Below, in pieces: positions 8,145 to 17,123 of a stretch of DNA of 64,000 nt. Within the stretch, counting starts at the first letter, position 1. Every line of letters starts with the position of its first letter. Source of the DNA: Pollutimonas subterranea (GTDB taxonomy: Bacteria > Pseudomonadota > Gammaproteobacteria > Burkholderiales > Burkholderiaceae_B); NCBI RefSeq assembly GCF_002849655.1, contig NZ_PDNW01000020.1, positions 1 through 64,000 of the forward strand. Reading direction: 5' to 3'. The notes below the pieces were generated by a model. It saw only the letters and a list, made by a program, of their open reading frames with translations, was not told the DNA's origin and did no database searches. A program made the translations under genes and the position numbers.

Positions 8145-9701
8145 TCACTTGGCCCGTCGTGTAAAGTCAATAGGCCTAAACCCAAAAGCGAACAGCGCCA
8201 CAAAATAGGTAAGGGCGCTGGCCAGCATCACGCCGCCCAGCCACAGCACGCGTAGCCCGGGGCTCGTACCCAATGCTACCCAATCCAGCCTCTGGTCAGC
8301 CAGCCACAGTACCGCAGACATGGCCACCAGGGCAGGCAGGATGCGAAACCCGAAACGAATCCAGCCCGGGCCGGGTCGATAGAGTTTATGGCGGCGTAAT
8401 AAGACGACCAGCAAAAGGGCATTGACGCTTGCGCCCAAACCTATCGACAGAGCGAGGCCGGCATGTGCGAATCGCGGCACCAGCACTACATTCAACGCCT
8501 GGGTAAGGATCAGGACGAATATCGCGATCTTCACCGGTGTGCGTATGTCTTGCTTGGCATAGAAACCCGGCGCCAGGATCTTGATGGCAAGCAGGCCAAT
8601 GAGGCCTGCTGAATACGCCATCACGGCCAGCCGCGTCTGCATGACGTCGTGTCCGCTGAAAGCGCCATAATTGAACAGGGTCGCGACAAGCCCGTCCGAC
8701 AACAGGGCAAGTCCCAGTGCCGCGGGCAGGCCCAGCAGGAATACCAGGCGCAGCCCCCAGTCCAGCAGTGCGCTGTAGGCGCCGTGATCCTCGCGCGAGT
8801 GGGCGGCGGACAGGCTGGGAAGCAGCACGGTGCCCAGCGCGACCCCCAGCAGTGCGGTCGGAAATTCCATCAGGCGGTCGGCAAACGACAACCAAGTAAC
8901 GCTGCCTGGCGTGAGCCATGTGGCAATATTGGTATTGATCAAGAGCGAGATCTGAGCGACCGATACGCCCAGGATGGCGGGCAGCATCTGACGCATGACG
9001 CGCCGTACGACAGGATCGTTCCAGGCTTGGCGCAGGCGCGGCGAAAAGCGAGGCAACAGGCCCAGCTTGGCCAGCGCGATCCATTGAACCAGCAACTGAG
9101 CCACACCGCCCAGCATGACTCCGGCGGCAAGTGCGTATATAGGTGTCTCGAAGTAAGGCGTCAGGAAAAGGCTGGCACCTATCATGGCAATATTCAGCAG
9201 TACCGGCGTGAACGCCGGGACGGCGTAGCGGCTCCAGGTATTGAGCACGCCCGATGCAAACGCAACCAGCGACATGCAGATGATGTAGGGGAACATCATG
9301 CGCGTCATCGATATGGCAGCATTGAATTCGGCTTGCCTGGCGGCAGCGCGCATGCCGCTGGCCATGGCGCTGACTACCCAGGGCGTGGCCACGATGCCCG
9401 CCACCGTGACCACCATGAGGGCAAACGTCAGCAGGAGAGCCACCCGGTCAAGCAGGATCCGGACTTCTTCCTGTGATCTAGTGGCGCGAACCTGCCCCAG
9501 GATGGGAACGAAGGCCTGGGAAAATGCACCTTCGGCAAACAGGCGGCGCAGCAGGTTAGGGATGCGGAATGCGACCCAGAAAGCATCGGTCAGCGGCCCT
9601 GCGCCAAAGGTACTGGCGATCAGTATGTCGCGTATCAGGCCGGTAATGCGTGAAAACAGGGTAAAACTGCTGACCGTGGCGGCCGACCGAAGCAGACTCA
9701 T
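8145..9701 (-). CDS. murJ: Lipid II flippase MurJ (MviN)
   Basis: An integral membrane protein of the MOP superfamily, 518 aa, with about 14 predicted helices, moving lipid II across the inner membrane for peptidoglycan synthesis. The N-terminus MSLLRSAATVSSFTLFSRIT and the segment RIPNLLRRLFAEGAFSQAFVP are MurJ signatures. The second half keeps the FNYGAFSGHD motif and the helix array that follows. It begins 12 bases after an SDR gene and is probably cotranscribed with it. Neighbourhood with rpsT is common in proteobacteria. Confidence 0.96.
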   Translation of the reverse strand: MSLLRSAATVSSFTLFSRITGLIRDILIASTFGAGPLTDAFWVAFRIPNLLRRLFAEGAFSQAFVPILGQVRATRSQEEVRILLDRVALLLTFALMVVTVAGIVATPWVVSAMASGMRAAARQAEFNAAISMTRMMFPYIICMSLVAFASGVLNTWSRYAVPAFTPVLLNIAMIGASLFLTPYFETPIYALAAGVMLGGVAQLLVQWIALAKLGLLPRFSPRLRQAWNDPVVRRVMRQMLPAILGVSVAQISLLINTNIATWLTPGSVTWLSFADRLMEFPTALLGVALGTVLLPSLSAAHSREDHGAYSALLDWGLRLVFLLGLPAALGLALLSDGLVATLFNYGAFSGHDVMQTRLAVMAYSAGLIGLLAIKILAPGFYAKQDIRTPVKIAIFVLILTQALNVVLVPRFAHAGLALSIGLGASVNALLLVVLLRRHKLYRPGPGWIRFGFRILPALVAMSAVLWLADQRLDWVALGTSPGLRVLWLGGVMLASALTYFVALFAFGFRPIDFTRRAK

Positions 9702-9713
9702 GTACGCCGTGGA

Positions 9714-10472
9714 TTATTTCGGTGCCATGCGGATGGCGCCGTCAAGGCGTATCGTCTCGCCATTGATCATCTCGTTCGTGATGATGCTGTTGACCAGCTT
9801 GGCGTAGTCTTCGGGCCGTCCCAGGCGAGTCGGGAACGGAATGCTGGCTGCCAGCGAATCCTGCACTTCCTGGGGCATGCCGAAGATCATGGGCGTGCCA
9901 AAAATGCCCGGGGCAATCGTTACGCAACGGATGCCGACTTTGGACAAGTCGCGGGCCACGGGCAAGGTCATGCCTACTACGCCTGCCTTGGAGGCCGCGT
10001 AGGCAGCCTGTCCGATCTGGCCGTCATACGCCGCAACCGATGCCGTGTTGATCAACACACCGCGCTCGCCGGTGGATTCAGGGGTATTTTCGCTCATGGC
10101 CGCCGCGGCGAGCCGCGACATGTTGAAGGTGCCCACCAGGTTGATCATGACCACTTTCTGGAACAGATCCAGCGCGTGCGGGCCGTTCTTGCCGACGATG
10201 CGGGAGGCCGGCGCAACGCCGGCACAATTCACCAGGCCAAAAAGTTTTCCCACATTAAGGGCGGCGGCGACTGCCGCCTGGCCGTCGGCTTCCTGTGTGA
10301 CATCGCAGTGCACATAAGTCTGGCCCAGTTCAGCGGCCAGTTGCTCGCCGGCTTCGTCCTGCACATCGGCCAGCACGACGGAAGCGCCTTCGGCCACCAG
10401 CATGCGCGCGGTGCCTGCTCCCAGGCCCGATGCGCCACCGGTAATGATGAATACCTTGTTTTTGATGTCCAT
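9714..10472 (-). CDS. Short-chain dehydrogenase, 3-hydroxyacyl-CoA dehydrogenase type
   Basis: A classical SDR of 252 aa: cofactor loop TGGASGLG at residues 11-18, structural NCAG at about 82-85, and catalytic Ser145, Tyr158 and Lys162 (YxxxK). Asp36 after the second strand indicates NAD+. The sequence pattern ([21 protein letters not shown], and the C-terminal LDGAIRM) matches type-2 3-hydroxyacyl-CoA dehydrogenases of the HSD10 class, which act in fatty-acid or branched-chain acyl-CoA oxidation. That specificity is inferred. The region just before the ATG is three 8-bp tandem repeats with no clear Shine-Dalgarno sequence. Confidence 0.87.
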   Translation of the reverse strand: MDIKNKVFIITGGASGLGAGTARMLVAEGASVVLADVQDEAGEQLAAELGQTYVHCDVTQEADGQAAVAAALNVGKLFGLVNCAGVAPASRIVGKNGPHALDLFQKVVMINLVGTFNMSRLAAAAMSENTPESTGERGVLINTASVAAYDGQIGQAAYAASKAGVVGMTLPVARDLSKVGIRCVTIAPGIFGTPMIFGMPQEVQDSLAASIPFPTRLGRPEDYAKLVNSIITNEMINGETIRLDGAIRMAPK

Positions 10473-10496
10473 TCTATGTCTCTATGTCTATATGTC
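10473..10496 (-). repeat. Three 8-bp tandem repeats directly upstream of the SDR start codon
   Basis: Plus-strand units TCTATGTC, TCTATGTC and TATATGTC abut the SDR ATG (10470-10472). They occupy the place where a ribosome-binding site should be; no GGAG-like sequence is visible there. Confidence 0.85.
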
Positions 10497-10521
10497 GATA
10501 ACGCGTTGCAAGGCAGGGTGC

Positions 10522-11178
10522 TTAAGGTTTCAAGGCCTGAAGGACCCGCTCCCGGATTTCCTCGACGGTACCGAGGCCTGAAAGCTGCCGGTAGGCCGGG
10601 GCGTCGGCGTCGCCCGACTGCGCCCACGAGGAGTAATAATCGACCAGGGGACGCGTTTGCTCACGGTATACCGACAAGCGGTGGCGCACGGTCTCTTCGA
10701 GGTCGTCGTCGCGCTGCACCAGCGGGTCGCCGGTGATGTCGTCAATGTCCGGAGTCTTCGGCGGGTTGAACTTGGTGTGGTAGCTGCGGCCGCTGGCAGG
10801 GTGCACCCGGCGTCCGCTCATGCGTTCAATGATGTTTTCTTCGGCGACCACGATCTCGACCACGTAATCGAGCGCAACGCGGGCGTTCTTGAGCGCGTCA
10901 GCCTGGGGAATAGTGCGCGGGAAACCATCAAACAGATAGCCGTCCTTGCAGTCCGGCTGCTGCAGCCGATCGCGCACCAATCCGATGATGATGTCATCCG
11001 ACACCAAGCCGCCGGTATCCATAATTTTTTTGGCTTCAAGGCCAAGGGGTGTCTGGGCCTTGACGGCCGCACGCAGCATATCGCCGGTGGAAATCTGGGG
11101 GATGCCAAATTTTTCGGTGATGAATGCTGCCTGGGTGCCTTTACCGGCACCGGGTGGACCGAGCAGAATCAGTCGCAT
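10522..11178 (-). CDS. adk: Adenylate kinase
   Basis: Interconverts ATP + AMP and two ADP. P-loop [10 protein letters not shown] at residues 7-16; the LID region contains [13 protein letters not shown] and the NMP-binding STGDMLRAA follows the P-loop helix. The frame is open to 11235, but the ATG at 11178 has a textbook AGGAGG six bases upstream, giving 218 aa, the long-LID bacterial form. It is located between kdsB and the SDR gene on the same strand, with about 100 bases separating it from kdsB. Confidence 0.97.
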   Translation of the reverse strand: MRLILLGPPGAGKGTQAAFITEKFGIPQISTGDMLRAAVKAQTPLGLEAKKIMDTGGLVSDDIIIGLVRDRLQQPDCKDGYLFDGFPRTIPQADALKNARVALDYVVEIVVAEENIIERMSGRRVHPASGRSYHTKFNPPKTPDIDDITGDPLVQRDDDLEETVRHRLSVYREQTRPLVDYYSSWAQSGDADAPAYRQLSGLGTVEEIRERVLQALKP

Positions 11179-11277
11179 GAATTCCTCCTGAGTTTGGTTT
11201 TTCTGGCTTTTTCCGATTATGCCGCAATGCAGCAATTTTTGCAGTGCGAGAGTGCCGGTCAGCGATTTGAAGTCGAT

Positions 11278-12042
11278 TTATAACCGATTTATAAAGTTTT
11301 GACGCACTCTTGCCAGATCTTCTGCCGTGTCCACGCCCGCTGCAGGATGGGCGCCGGTAATATGAACCGCGATCGAATATCCGTTCTCGAGCGCTCGCAA
11401 TTGCTCGAGTGATTCGTAGGTCTCCAGCGGTCCGGCCGGCATGGACGAGAACTGTTTCAGGAAGTCAACGCGATAGGCGTACAGACCGATATGGTGCAGG
11501 GCGGGGATGCCGGGCGCCAGCCGCCGTTCGCCGTCGGCCAATGCATCGCGGGCCCAAGGAACGGGAGCGCGCGAGAAATATAAAGCGCGCTGGGCCCTGG
11601 TGCATACGACTTTCACGATGTTGGGATTGAAGAGGGAGCTGGCGTCGAGAATGGGCGTGGCACAGGTTGCAATGGCCGCGTCCGGCTGCACCGCAAGCAA
11701 CTGGGCCACCTGGTCGATGAGCGCCGGATCGATCAGGGGCTCATCACCTTGCACATTCACCACGATGGCGTCGGGCTCCAGCGCCAATTGTCCGGCAACT
11801 TCGGCCAGGCGATCTGTACCCGTGGCATGATCGGCGCGGGTCAACAGCGCCTCGAAGCCGTATTGCCGCACGGCAAGCTCGATACGTGCATCGTCGGTGG
11901 CGACTACCACGCGGCTGGCGCCGGACAAGGCGGCTTGCTCGGCGGTTCGGACCACCATGGGCTTCCCGGCGATATCGAGCAGGGGCTTGTCGGGCAGGCG
12001 GGTGGAGGCAGCGCGCGCTGGAATGACGACGATGAAGCTCAT
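11278..12042 (-). CDS. kdsB: 3-deoxy-manno-octulosonate cytidylyltransferase (CMP-KDO synthetase)
   Basis: Activates KDO with CTP for attachment to lipid A. The N-terminal nucleotide-binding segment [16 protein letters not shown] and the later [10 protein letters not shown] are diagnostic of KdsB. I chose the ATG at 12042 (254 aa) because it gives the family's usual start, [10 protein letters not shown]; a TTG at 12051 is in frame but less likely. The start lies six bases after the stop of the Trm112-like gene. With lpxK upstream, this is a lipopolysaccharide-core/lipid A cluster. Confidence 0.96.
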   Translation of the reverse strand: MSFIVVIPARAASTRLPDKPLLDIAGKPMVVRTAEQAALSGASRVVVATDDARIELAVRQYGFEALLTRADHATGTDRLAEVAGQLALEPDAIVVNVQGDEPLIDPALIDQVAQLLAVQPDAAIATCATPILDASSLFNPNIVKVVCTRAQRALYFSRAPVPWARDALADGERRLAPGIPALHHIGLYAYRVDFLKQFSSMPAGPLETYESLEQLRALENGYSIAVHITGAHPAAGVDTAEDLARVRQNFINRL

Positions 12043-12047
12043 GCCGC

Positions 12048-12242
12048 TCAAGTCGCGTCGCTGGTAGTTGGTGTGTCGCCCGGCAGTTCGCGCGCTTCGC
12101 TTTCCAGCATGACCGGAATTCCGTCTTTAATGGGGAAGGCGAGCTTGTCGGCCCGGCAAACGAGTTCCTGCTGTTCGCGGTCGTGGTGCAAGGGCCCTTT
12201 GCAGAGTGGGCAGACCAGTATTTCAAGCAGGCGGGATTCCAT
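12048..12242 (-). CDS. Trm112-like zinc-ribbon protein (YcaR family)
   Basis: A 64-residue protein starting [18 protein letters not shown], with Cys11 and Cys14 of the knuckle and the [13 protein letters not shown] segment of the Trm112/UPF0434 family. Only one CxxC pair plus Cys29 is present, as in many bacterial members, so zinc binding is uncertain. It sits between lpxK and kdsB, its usual place in proteobacteria. Eukaryotic Trm112 activates methyltransferases; the bacterial role is not settled. Confidence 0.92.
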   Translation of the reverse strand: MESRLLEILVCPLCKGPLHHDREQQELVCRADKLAFPIKDGIPVMLESEARELPGDTPTTSDAT

Positions 12243-12277
12243 TAGGGCTCCATAATCAATGGATTAAAAGACAGAGT

Positions 12278-13360
12278 TTAATGCTTGCGGCGCTGTGCAG
12301 CCATCGTCTCTTTCCGGGTGGCGATGAACCGCAGCATCTGGTCGATCAGGTCCAGCCAGTCCGGGTCGGAAAATACCGGGGTCGGGTGCACCACCCACAG
12401 GCGCGCATCGTTGAAACGTTCGCACTTTACCGCGTCTTTCGCCGTGATCAGGATATGGGAGGATGCCAAATCCGTGAATGGAGATGCGTCATAGGGGTCG
12501 TGGTCGGGAAGCCCGCAGGTACGATCCAGAGTGATCCCGGCGGCCCGCAACATCGAGAAAAAGCGCTCAGGTTGTCCGATAGCGGCTACGGCGCTGATCG
12601 AGTCGGTGCCGTGCTGCGTCCGCCATGAAGACCAGTCCAGAGATGCTCCGGTGACCAGATTCGTGACAGTGGCGGGAGTTAACCGCATGCTTAGCTGGCG
12701 AGCCATGCTCGCGATGTTCGCGGGCGCTGCCATGTCACCGTGGAGGTTGCTGATCAGGTAATCCACCGACTGCAAGCGTGAGGCCGGTTCGCGCAGAGGG
12801 CCGGCGGGTATGACGCGGCCGTTGCCTATCCCGCGGGCATCCTGGACGACGATTTCAATATCGCGGCCAAGCGCCAGGTGTTGCAGGCCATCGTCGGCAA
12901 TCACGATATTGACTTCGGGGTAGTTTTTCTGAAGCTTCTTGATGGCGAGTACCCGACTGGGATGCACGGAAACCGGGACCATGGTGGTACGCGCGATCAA
13001 TGCCGGTTCGTCACCAAATTCCGAAGGATCCAGTTTTCCCGTGCCTGCCCGCGCATGGTCACCCACCTTGGCGCCGTAGCCGCGGCTGATGACGCCGGGG
13101 CGCCAGCCCCGTTCCTGAAGAGCCTGTATCAGCGCCATGACGACCGGGGTTTTTCCGGTGCCACCCACATAGATATTGCCGACCACGACCACGGGCAAGC
13201 GGCTGTGATACACCAAGTCCGGGCGGCGCAGATAACGCCGATGCTTGTAGGCGGTCGCCGCCAGCACCGGGAGGGATAAGGGCAAAAGTGCGGCACTCAA
13301 CAGGCCTTTACGTTGCCAGGCGGCATGCAGTGCGCGACTTAGGAAGGTGGGCGTCTTCAA
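12278..13360 (-). CDS. lpxK: Tetraacyldisaccharide 4'-kinase (lipid A kinase)
   Basis: Phosphorylates the 4' position of the lipid A disaccharide at the inner membrane. An N-terminal hydrophobic segment (about residues 19-36) anchors it, and the P-loop GNIYVGGTGKT is at 61-71. ISRGYG and IADDGLQHLAL further on are typical LpxK motifs. Length (360 aa) is normal to slightly long. The start overlaps the exbD stop by four bases, so exbB-exbD-lpxK are translationally coupled. No msbA gene is present upstream, in contrast to E. coli. Confidence 0.95.
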   Translation of the reverse strand: MKTPTFLSRALHAAWQRKGLLSAALLPLSLPVLAATAYKHRRYLRRPDLVYHSRLPVVVVGNIYVGGTGKTPVVMALIQALQERGWRPGVISRGYGAKVGDHARAGTGKLDPSEFGDEPALIARTTMVPVSVHPSRVLAIKKLQKNYPEVNIVIADDGLQHLALGRDIEIVVQDARGIGNGRVIPAGPLREPASRLQSVDYLISNLHGDMAAPANIASMARQLSMRLTPATVTNLVTGASLDWSSWRTQHGTDSISAVAAIGQPERFFSMLRAAGITLDRTCGLPDHDPYDASPFTDLASSHILITAKDAVKCERFNDARLWVVHPTPVFSDPDWLDLIDQMLRFIATRKETMAAQRRKH

Positions 13361-13767
13361 GGAGGACTCTGGGCGGCGAAATTCACGCGCGAAATTCCGG
13401 CAATCCGGGCCGCTTCCATGACCCGCACGACCGATTCATGGCTGGCTTGGGCGTCGGCGTTAATGACCAGCACGGCTTCTTCTTTGGCGCCAGCGCCGGC
13501 GCGCAGGGCTTGCGCAAGATCCTGCACGGTATTGTCGGACAGAAGCTGCCCGTTCAGGGCATACAGCCCTTCCTGGCTGACCGCGATGCTGAGGGCATCG
13601 GATTCGGCGGCATCGGCATGGGCTTCGGGCAGTGCGACCTTTATCTGGTTAAAGCGAGTGAACGACGTGGTCGCAGCAAGAAAGATCAGGATGACCAGCA
13701 ATACGTCGATCAGCGGAATCAGGTTGATTTCAGGCTCGTCATCAGGTTGCCGCCGCCGAAAGTTCAT
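13357..13767 (-). CDS. exbD: ExbD/TolR-family energy-transducing protein
   Basis: One membrane helix near residues 16-33, containing Asp21 of the proton path (INLIPLIDVLLVILIF), and a periplasmic domain ending at residue 136. It partners with ExbB encoded just upstream (4-base overlap) to use proton-motive force for outer-membrane processes, usually through TonB. No tonB or tol genes are nearby; the link to lpxK is a conserved arrangement in betaproteobacteria. Confidence 0.92.
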   Translation of the reverse strand: MNFRRRQPDDEPEINLIPLIDVLLVILIFLAATTSFTRFNQIKVALPEAHADAAESDALSIAVSQEGLYALNGQLLSDNTVQDLAQALRAGAGAKEEAVLVINADAQASHESVVRVMEAARIAGISRVNFAAQSPP

Positions 13768-14372
13768 TGACCCGCTCCGCGGCTGACCAGCCGGTCCAGC
13801 ACACTGGCTTCGCGTTCCATCTGATGCAGAAAGTGATCGACGCGCGAACGGAAGTAACGATGGAAAATCAGGGCGGGAATCGCAATCATGATGCCGAATC
13901 CCGTGTTGTACAAGGCGATGGAGATGCCGCGCGCGAGTTGCGCAGGATCACCTCCAGCGGGTGTATACGAGCCGAAGATTTCGATCATGCCCACTACGGT
14001 TCCAAATAGCCCCATCAGCGGCGCGACGACGGCGATGGTTGCCAAGGCAGGCAGATACCGGTTCAACCTGTGGGCCACGTCTTTGCCCACATCTTCGATA
14101 GCCGACTGCCGGACAATGGACGGTTCATTCTGGTTGACCAGCACCTCGGCCAGTACCCGGCCCAGGGGCGAAGTGCCGGCCATGCGCAAGACCGCTTCGG
14201 GGTTATTATTCTTTTGACGCAGCAGATCCAGCGCTTGTCCGGGAAGGCGCCGTGGCAGGATAAGGCCCGTGCGCAGCGACAGGACTCGCTCGATGATTAA
14301 GGCGAGGCCAAGAACGGAGGTTGCTATCAGCAGCCATATGGGCCAGCCTGCCGCATGAATGATTTCCAGCAA
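13764..14372 (-). CDS. exbB: ExbB/TolQ/MotA-family proton channel
   Basis: A 202-residue inner-membrane protein with three predicted helices (about 10-28, 104-128 and 148-170). The conserved core IAVVAPLMGLFGTVVGMI and the following helix ALYNTGFGIMIAIP form the channel wall. First gene of the exbB-exbD-lpxK-Trm112-kdsB string. It is divergent from xseA across a long intergenic region, which must carry its promoter. Confidence 0.92.
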   Translation of the reverse strand: MLEIIHAAGWPIWLLIATSVLGLALIIERVLSLRTGLILPRRLPGQALDLLRQKNNNPEAVLRMAGTSPLGRVLAEVLVNQNEPSIVRQSAIEDVGKDVAHRLNRYLPALATIAVVAPLMGLFGTVVGMIEIFGSYTPAGGDPAQLARGISIALYNTGFGIMIAIPALIFHRYFRSRVDHFLHQMEREASVLDRLVSRGAGQ

Positions 14373-14798
14373 GATTATCTCCGTACGTGAATTTCAAGTA
14401 GGGCATTTTACAGTTGAAGGCGTGCTCGTGTTGCTGCGTATTCCGGCCCGGTCTGGCGGTTTGACTTGGATATGCGACTCCGATGTCCTCTAAACGACCG
14501 CAAAACCTGGAAAGATATAGGACAAATGGCGTGGATTGGGGCTCTCCCGAGGGTATCCACAGAAACTGTGGATAATTCTGTGCATAACCCTCCCGACATC
14601 CGCTAGTTCGTGGGCTTCAAGGTTCAATGGGCAATTAGCGCTCACTTTTCACATTATTTAATTATCCTTATAGATCAATCATATACATGTTTGTTCTAAA
14701 CCACTTTTTTATCTGTACGCCTAATCGGCTTGATATTTCATTCATTTGACAAAACGCAGATATCTGTGGACAGAAGTTGTTTTCAATCGGATTTTTCT
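14373..14798. other. 426-bp intergenic region between divergent exbB and xseA
   Basis: No convincing gene is present. The stretch 14553-14587 carries a cluster of DnaA-box-like sites. It is followed by an AT-rich tract at about 14645-14745 and a further box-like sequence (TGTGGACAG at 14765-14773) near the xseA start. Promoters for both genes must lie here, but I cannot place them with confidence. Confidence 0.7.
14553..14587. promoter_or_regulatory. DnaA-box cluster with inverted pair
   Basis: Three 9-mers: GTATCCACA (14553-14561; one mismatch to TTATCCACA), TGTGGATAA (14567-14575; exact consensus on the minus strand) and TGTGCATAA (14579-14587; one mismatch). The first two form a perfect inverted repeat, TATCCACAG-AAA-CTGTGGATA (14554-14574). 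DnaA binding is inferred from consensus only. Confidence 0.6.
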
Positions 14799-16148
14799 AT
14801 GTATACAAGCGGTACAACCCCTGCAGATGATGGCGTTTGGACGATAAGTCAGCTCAATCGCCGCGTCGCCCAGCTTCTGGAAGGCAACTTTTCTCGAATT
14901 TGGGTAAAAGGCGAGATCTCAAATTTCACCCAGGCGGCCTCCGGTCATTGGTACTTTTCCATTAAGGACGAGGGGGCCGCTGTCAAGGCTGTCATGTTTC
15001 GCGGCCGTGCCGTGGCCGTTGGATTCGTACCCAAGCCGGGTGAGCGTTTTGAGTTTCGTGTCAATGTGACGCTTTACGAGCCACGCGGCGACTATCAGCT
15101 GCAGGTTGAAAGCATGCGACGCGCCGGCCGGGGCGACTTGCACGAAGCGTTCATGGTGCTGAAGGAAAAGCTGTCGGCCGAAGGTCTGTTTGACCCAGTA
15201 CGAAAACGTCCGATCAAAACCATGCCCGTGGCCGTGGGGGTCGTTACATCCATGGCCGCCGCCGCACTGCGCGATGTGTTGACTGCGCTGGCTCGCAGAG
15301 CGCCGCATATCTCCGTGATCATCTATCCGGCACCCGTGCAGGGCGCCGACGCAGCGGGCAAGCTGGTGCAGGCGCTCCAACAGGCAATCGCCCGGAATGA
15401 AGTCGACACCTTGTTGCTGGTGCGCGGTGGTGGCAGCCTGGAAGACTTGTGGAGTTTCAACGACGAGTCGCTGGCACGCGCCATCGCCGCCAGCCCGATA
15501 CCGGTCATTTGCGGAGTCGGGCACGAAACTGACTTCACCATCGCGGACTTTGTTGCAGACTTGCGCGCACCCACTCCCACCGCCGCCGCCGAGTTATGCT
15601 GCCGCACCCGGGACTCCTGCCTGGCGCAAGTGGACGCGGCGTTCAGCGCACTGACCCTCAGGCATCATCGTTTGCTTGAGCGGGCCGCCTTGCGGCTGGA
15701 TCGGGCAGTGGCTGGATTAGTTTCTCCCCAACAGCGCCTGCAACACCAGAACGAGCGCCTGCATGCTTTGAAAAATCGGCTGGCGCTTGCGGCTTCCGCT
15801 CCCCGCGAGCGCCAGACAGCCCGCCTGGCGCTGGCAAAAGCCAGGCTCGCCCACGCGCAGCCGCGTCTCGCCGAGCTACGTCTACATGTCGACCGGCAGG
15901 CGCAACGGCTCTCCGATGCGGCCTTGCGCCGGCTGGAGCAGCAGCGTCAAAAGCTCGCGGCCGCCACGCAGACACTACAGGCACTCAGTCCGCATCAGAT
16001 ACTCGGGCGCGGCTATGCCATCGTCCGTAACGAAGAGGGGAAAATCATTAAAAATGCGTTAGACTTGAGCGTTGGCGAACAGCTTGGCGTTGAGCTTGGT
16101 CAAGGCCGCTTGAACGTCGATGTGATACAGGTCCACGCTTTGCTTTAA
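14799..16148 (+). CDS. xseA: Exodeoxyribonuclease VII large subunit
   Basis: Degrades single-stranded DNA together with XseB. An N-terminal OB-fold (WTISQLNRRVAQLLEGNFSRIWV and onward, about residues 16-110) precedes the nuclease core with GVVTS, the LLVRGGGSLEDLW motif and GHETDFTI; a long coiled coil follows (about 270-400), then the C-terminal LGRGYAIV segment. The frame is open from 14730, but the ATG at 14799 gives the standard 449-residue length. XseB is not encoded here, which is usual. No strong ribosome-binding site is visible. Confidence 0.95.
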   Translation: MYTSGTTPADDGVWTISQLNRRVAQLLEGNFSRIWVKGEISNFTQAASGHWYFSIKDEGAAVKAVMFRGRAVAVGFVPKPGERFEFRVNVTLYEPRGDYQLQVESMRRAGRGDLHEAFMVLKEKLSAEGLFDPVRKRPIKTMPVAVGVVTSMAAAALRDVLTALARRAPHISVIIYPAPVQGADAAGKLVQALQQAIARNEVDTLLLVRGGGSLEDLWSFNDESLARAIAASPIPVICGVGHETDFTIADFVADLRAPTPTAAAELCCRTRDSCLAQVDAAFSALTLRHHRLLERAALRLDRAVAGLVSPQQRLQHQNERLHALKNRLALAASAPRERQTARLALAKARLAHAQPRLAELRLHVDRQAQRLSDAALRRLEQQRQKLAAATQTLQALSPHQILGRGYAIVRNEEGKIIKNALDLSVGEQLGVELGQGRLNVDVIQVHALL

Positions 16149-16211
16149 GCGCCGAATCTTTGCCAGGCACGGTACTGTGCTCCGATTGGTTATTTTTAAG
16201 GAATTTTAGAC

Positions 16212-16790
16212 ATGGCTTTTACGCTACCCCCGCTCCCTTATGCACTCGACGCTCTGGCTCCCCATATCTCCAAGGAAACGCTTGAGTTCCACTATGGCAA
16301 GCACCACCAGACATACGTCACCAATCTGAACAACCTCATTGCAGGCACTGAGTTCGAATCGTCTTCCCTGGAAGAAATCGTCAAGAAGTCGTCGGGCGGC
16401 GTGTTCAACAATGCGGCCCAGGTCTGGAACCACACTTTCTACTGGAACAGCCTCTCGCCCAATGGCGGCGGACAGCCAACCGGCGACCTGCTGGCGGCCA
16501 TCAATGCCAAGTGGGGCAGTGTGGATGCTTTCAAAGAAGCCTTCAACAAGTCGGCAGCGGGCAACTTCGGTTCGGGATGGACATGGCTTGTCAAGAAGCC
16601 CGATGGCTCGGTGGATATTGTCAATACCAGCAATGCAGCAACGCCCATCACAACGTCCGACATACCGCTGCTTACCTGTGACGTCTGGGAGCACGCCTAT
16701 TACATCGACTACCGCAATGCGCGCCCCAAGTACCTGGAAAACTTCTGGAATCTCGTGAACTGGGAATTCGCCACATCCAACCTCGCCTGA
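16212..16790 (+). CDS. sodB: Superoxide dismutase, Fe/Mn family (Fe type)
   Basis: Converts superoxide to oxygen and peroxide. Metal ligands are at His27, His74, Asp157 and His161 ([11 protein letters not shown]). The sequences [13 protein letters not shown] and [12 protein letters not shown], with Gln at position 70, favour the iron-type enzyme. At 192 aa it is full length and has no signal peptide, so it is cytoplasmic. AAGGAA precedes the ATG. It is followed by the long palindromic repeat, which may act as its transcription end. Confidence 0.96.
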   Translation: MAFTLPPLPYALDALAPHISKETLEFHYGKHHQTYVTNLNNLIAGTEFESSSLEEIVKKSSGGVFNNAAQVWNHTFYWNSLSPNGGGQPTGDLLAAINAKWGSVDAFKEAFNKSAAGNFGSGWTWLVKKPDGSVDIVNTSNAATPITTSDIPLLTCDVWEHAYYIDYRNARPKYLENFWNLVNWEFATSNLA

Positions 16791-17123
16791 TTCCGCATTT
16801 AGTGTGCTGTTTGGCTAATTCGAATATTCAACTTCGGCGCCTGGACTGGCCATCCTGCGTTGCAAATCCTCGCGATAGCAAACGCTATCGCTGCGGTTTG
16901 CGCCTTGCCTGACCAGCCCATGCATCCGAATTTGAACGCCCGAACTAACCAAGCAGCACACTACCGGCTCGTCAATCGACCGTCTCGTGGACGGCCGGTC
17001 CGGGATCTCGAAGCAGGCCCGACGAATGCGCTAACATAAGTCAGACCGCGGCGGCACCATCCTGCCGCCGCCTTCGGGCCTATCTATTCCAGCACTTCTC
17101 TTTTCTTGATTCCGGGTTTAACC
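16791..17123. other. 333-bp intergenic region between sodB and pcaF
   Basis: Half of this stretch is the palindromic element at 16801-16962. The remaining 160 bases are GC-rich, contain short GGCCG-type inverted repeats, and presumably hold the thiolase promoter. I see no gene or recognisable RNA. Confidence 0.7.
16801..16962. repeat. 162-bp imperfect palindrome (REP/MITE-like intergenic element)
   Basis: The element starts AGTGTGCTGTTTGG and ends CCAAGCAGCACACT; its exact centre is GCGATAGC-AAAC-GCTATCGC. The two halves match as inverted repeats over most of their length, with small differences. Such a structure would fold into a long hairpin. Intergenic palindromes of this kind occur in many copies in some Burkholderiales; only one copy is in this window. 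Confidence 0.8.

Noticed and set aside
14373-14798. Chromosomal replication origin at the DnaA-box cluster
   Set aside because: There is no dnaA, dnaN, rpmH, parAB or gyrB nearby and only three or four boxes. I keep it as a DnaA-site candidate, not as oriC.
16801-16962. CRISPR repeat or rho-independent terminator
   Set aside because: A single palindromic unit without spacers is not a CRISPR, and 80-base arms without a T run are not a standard terminator.
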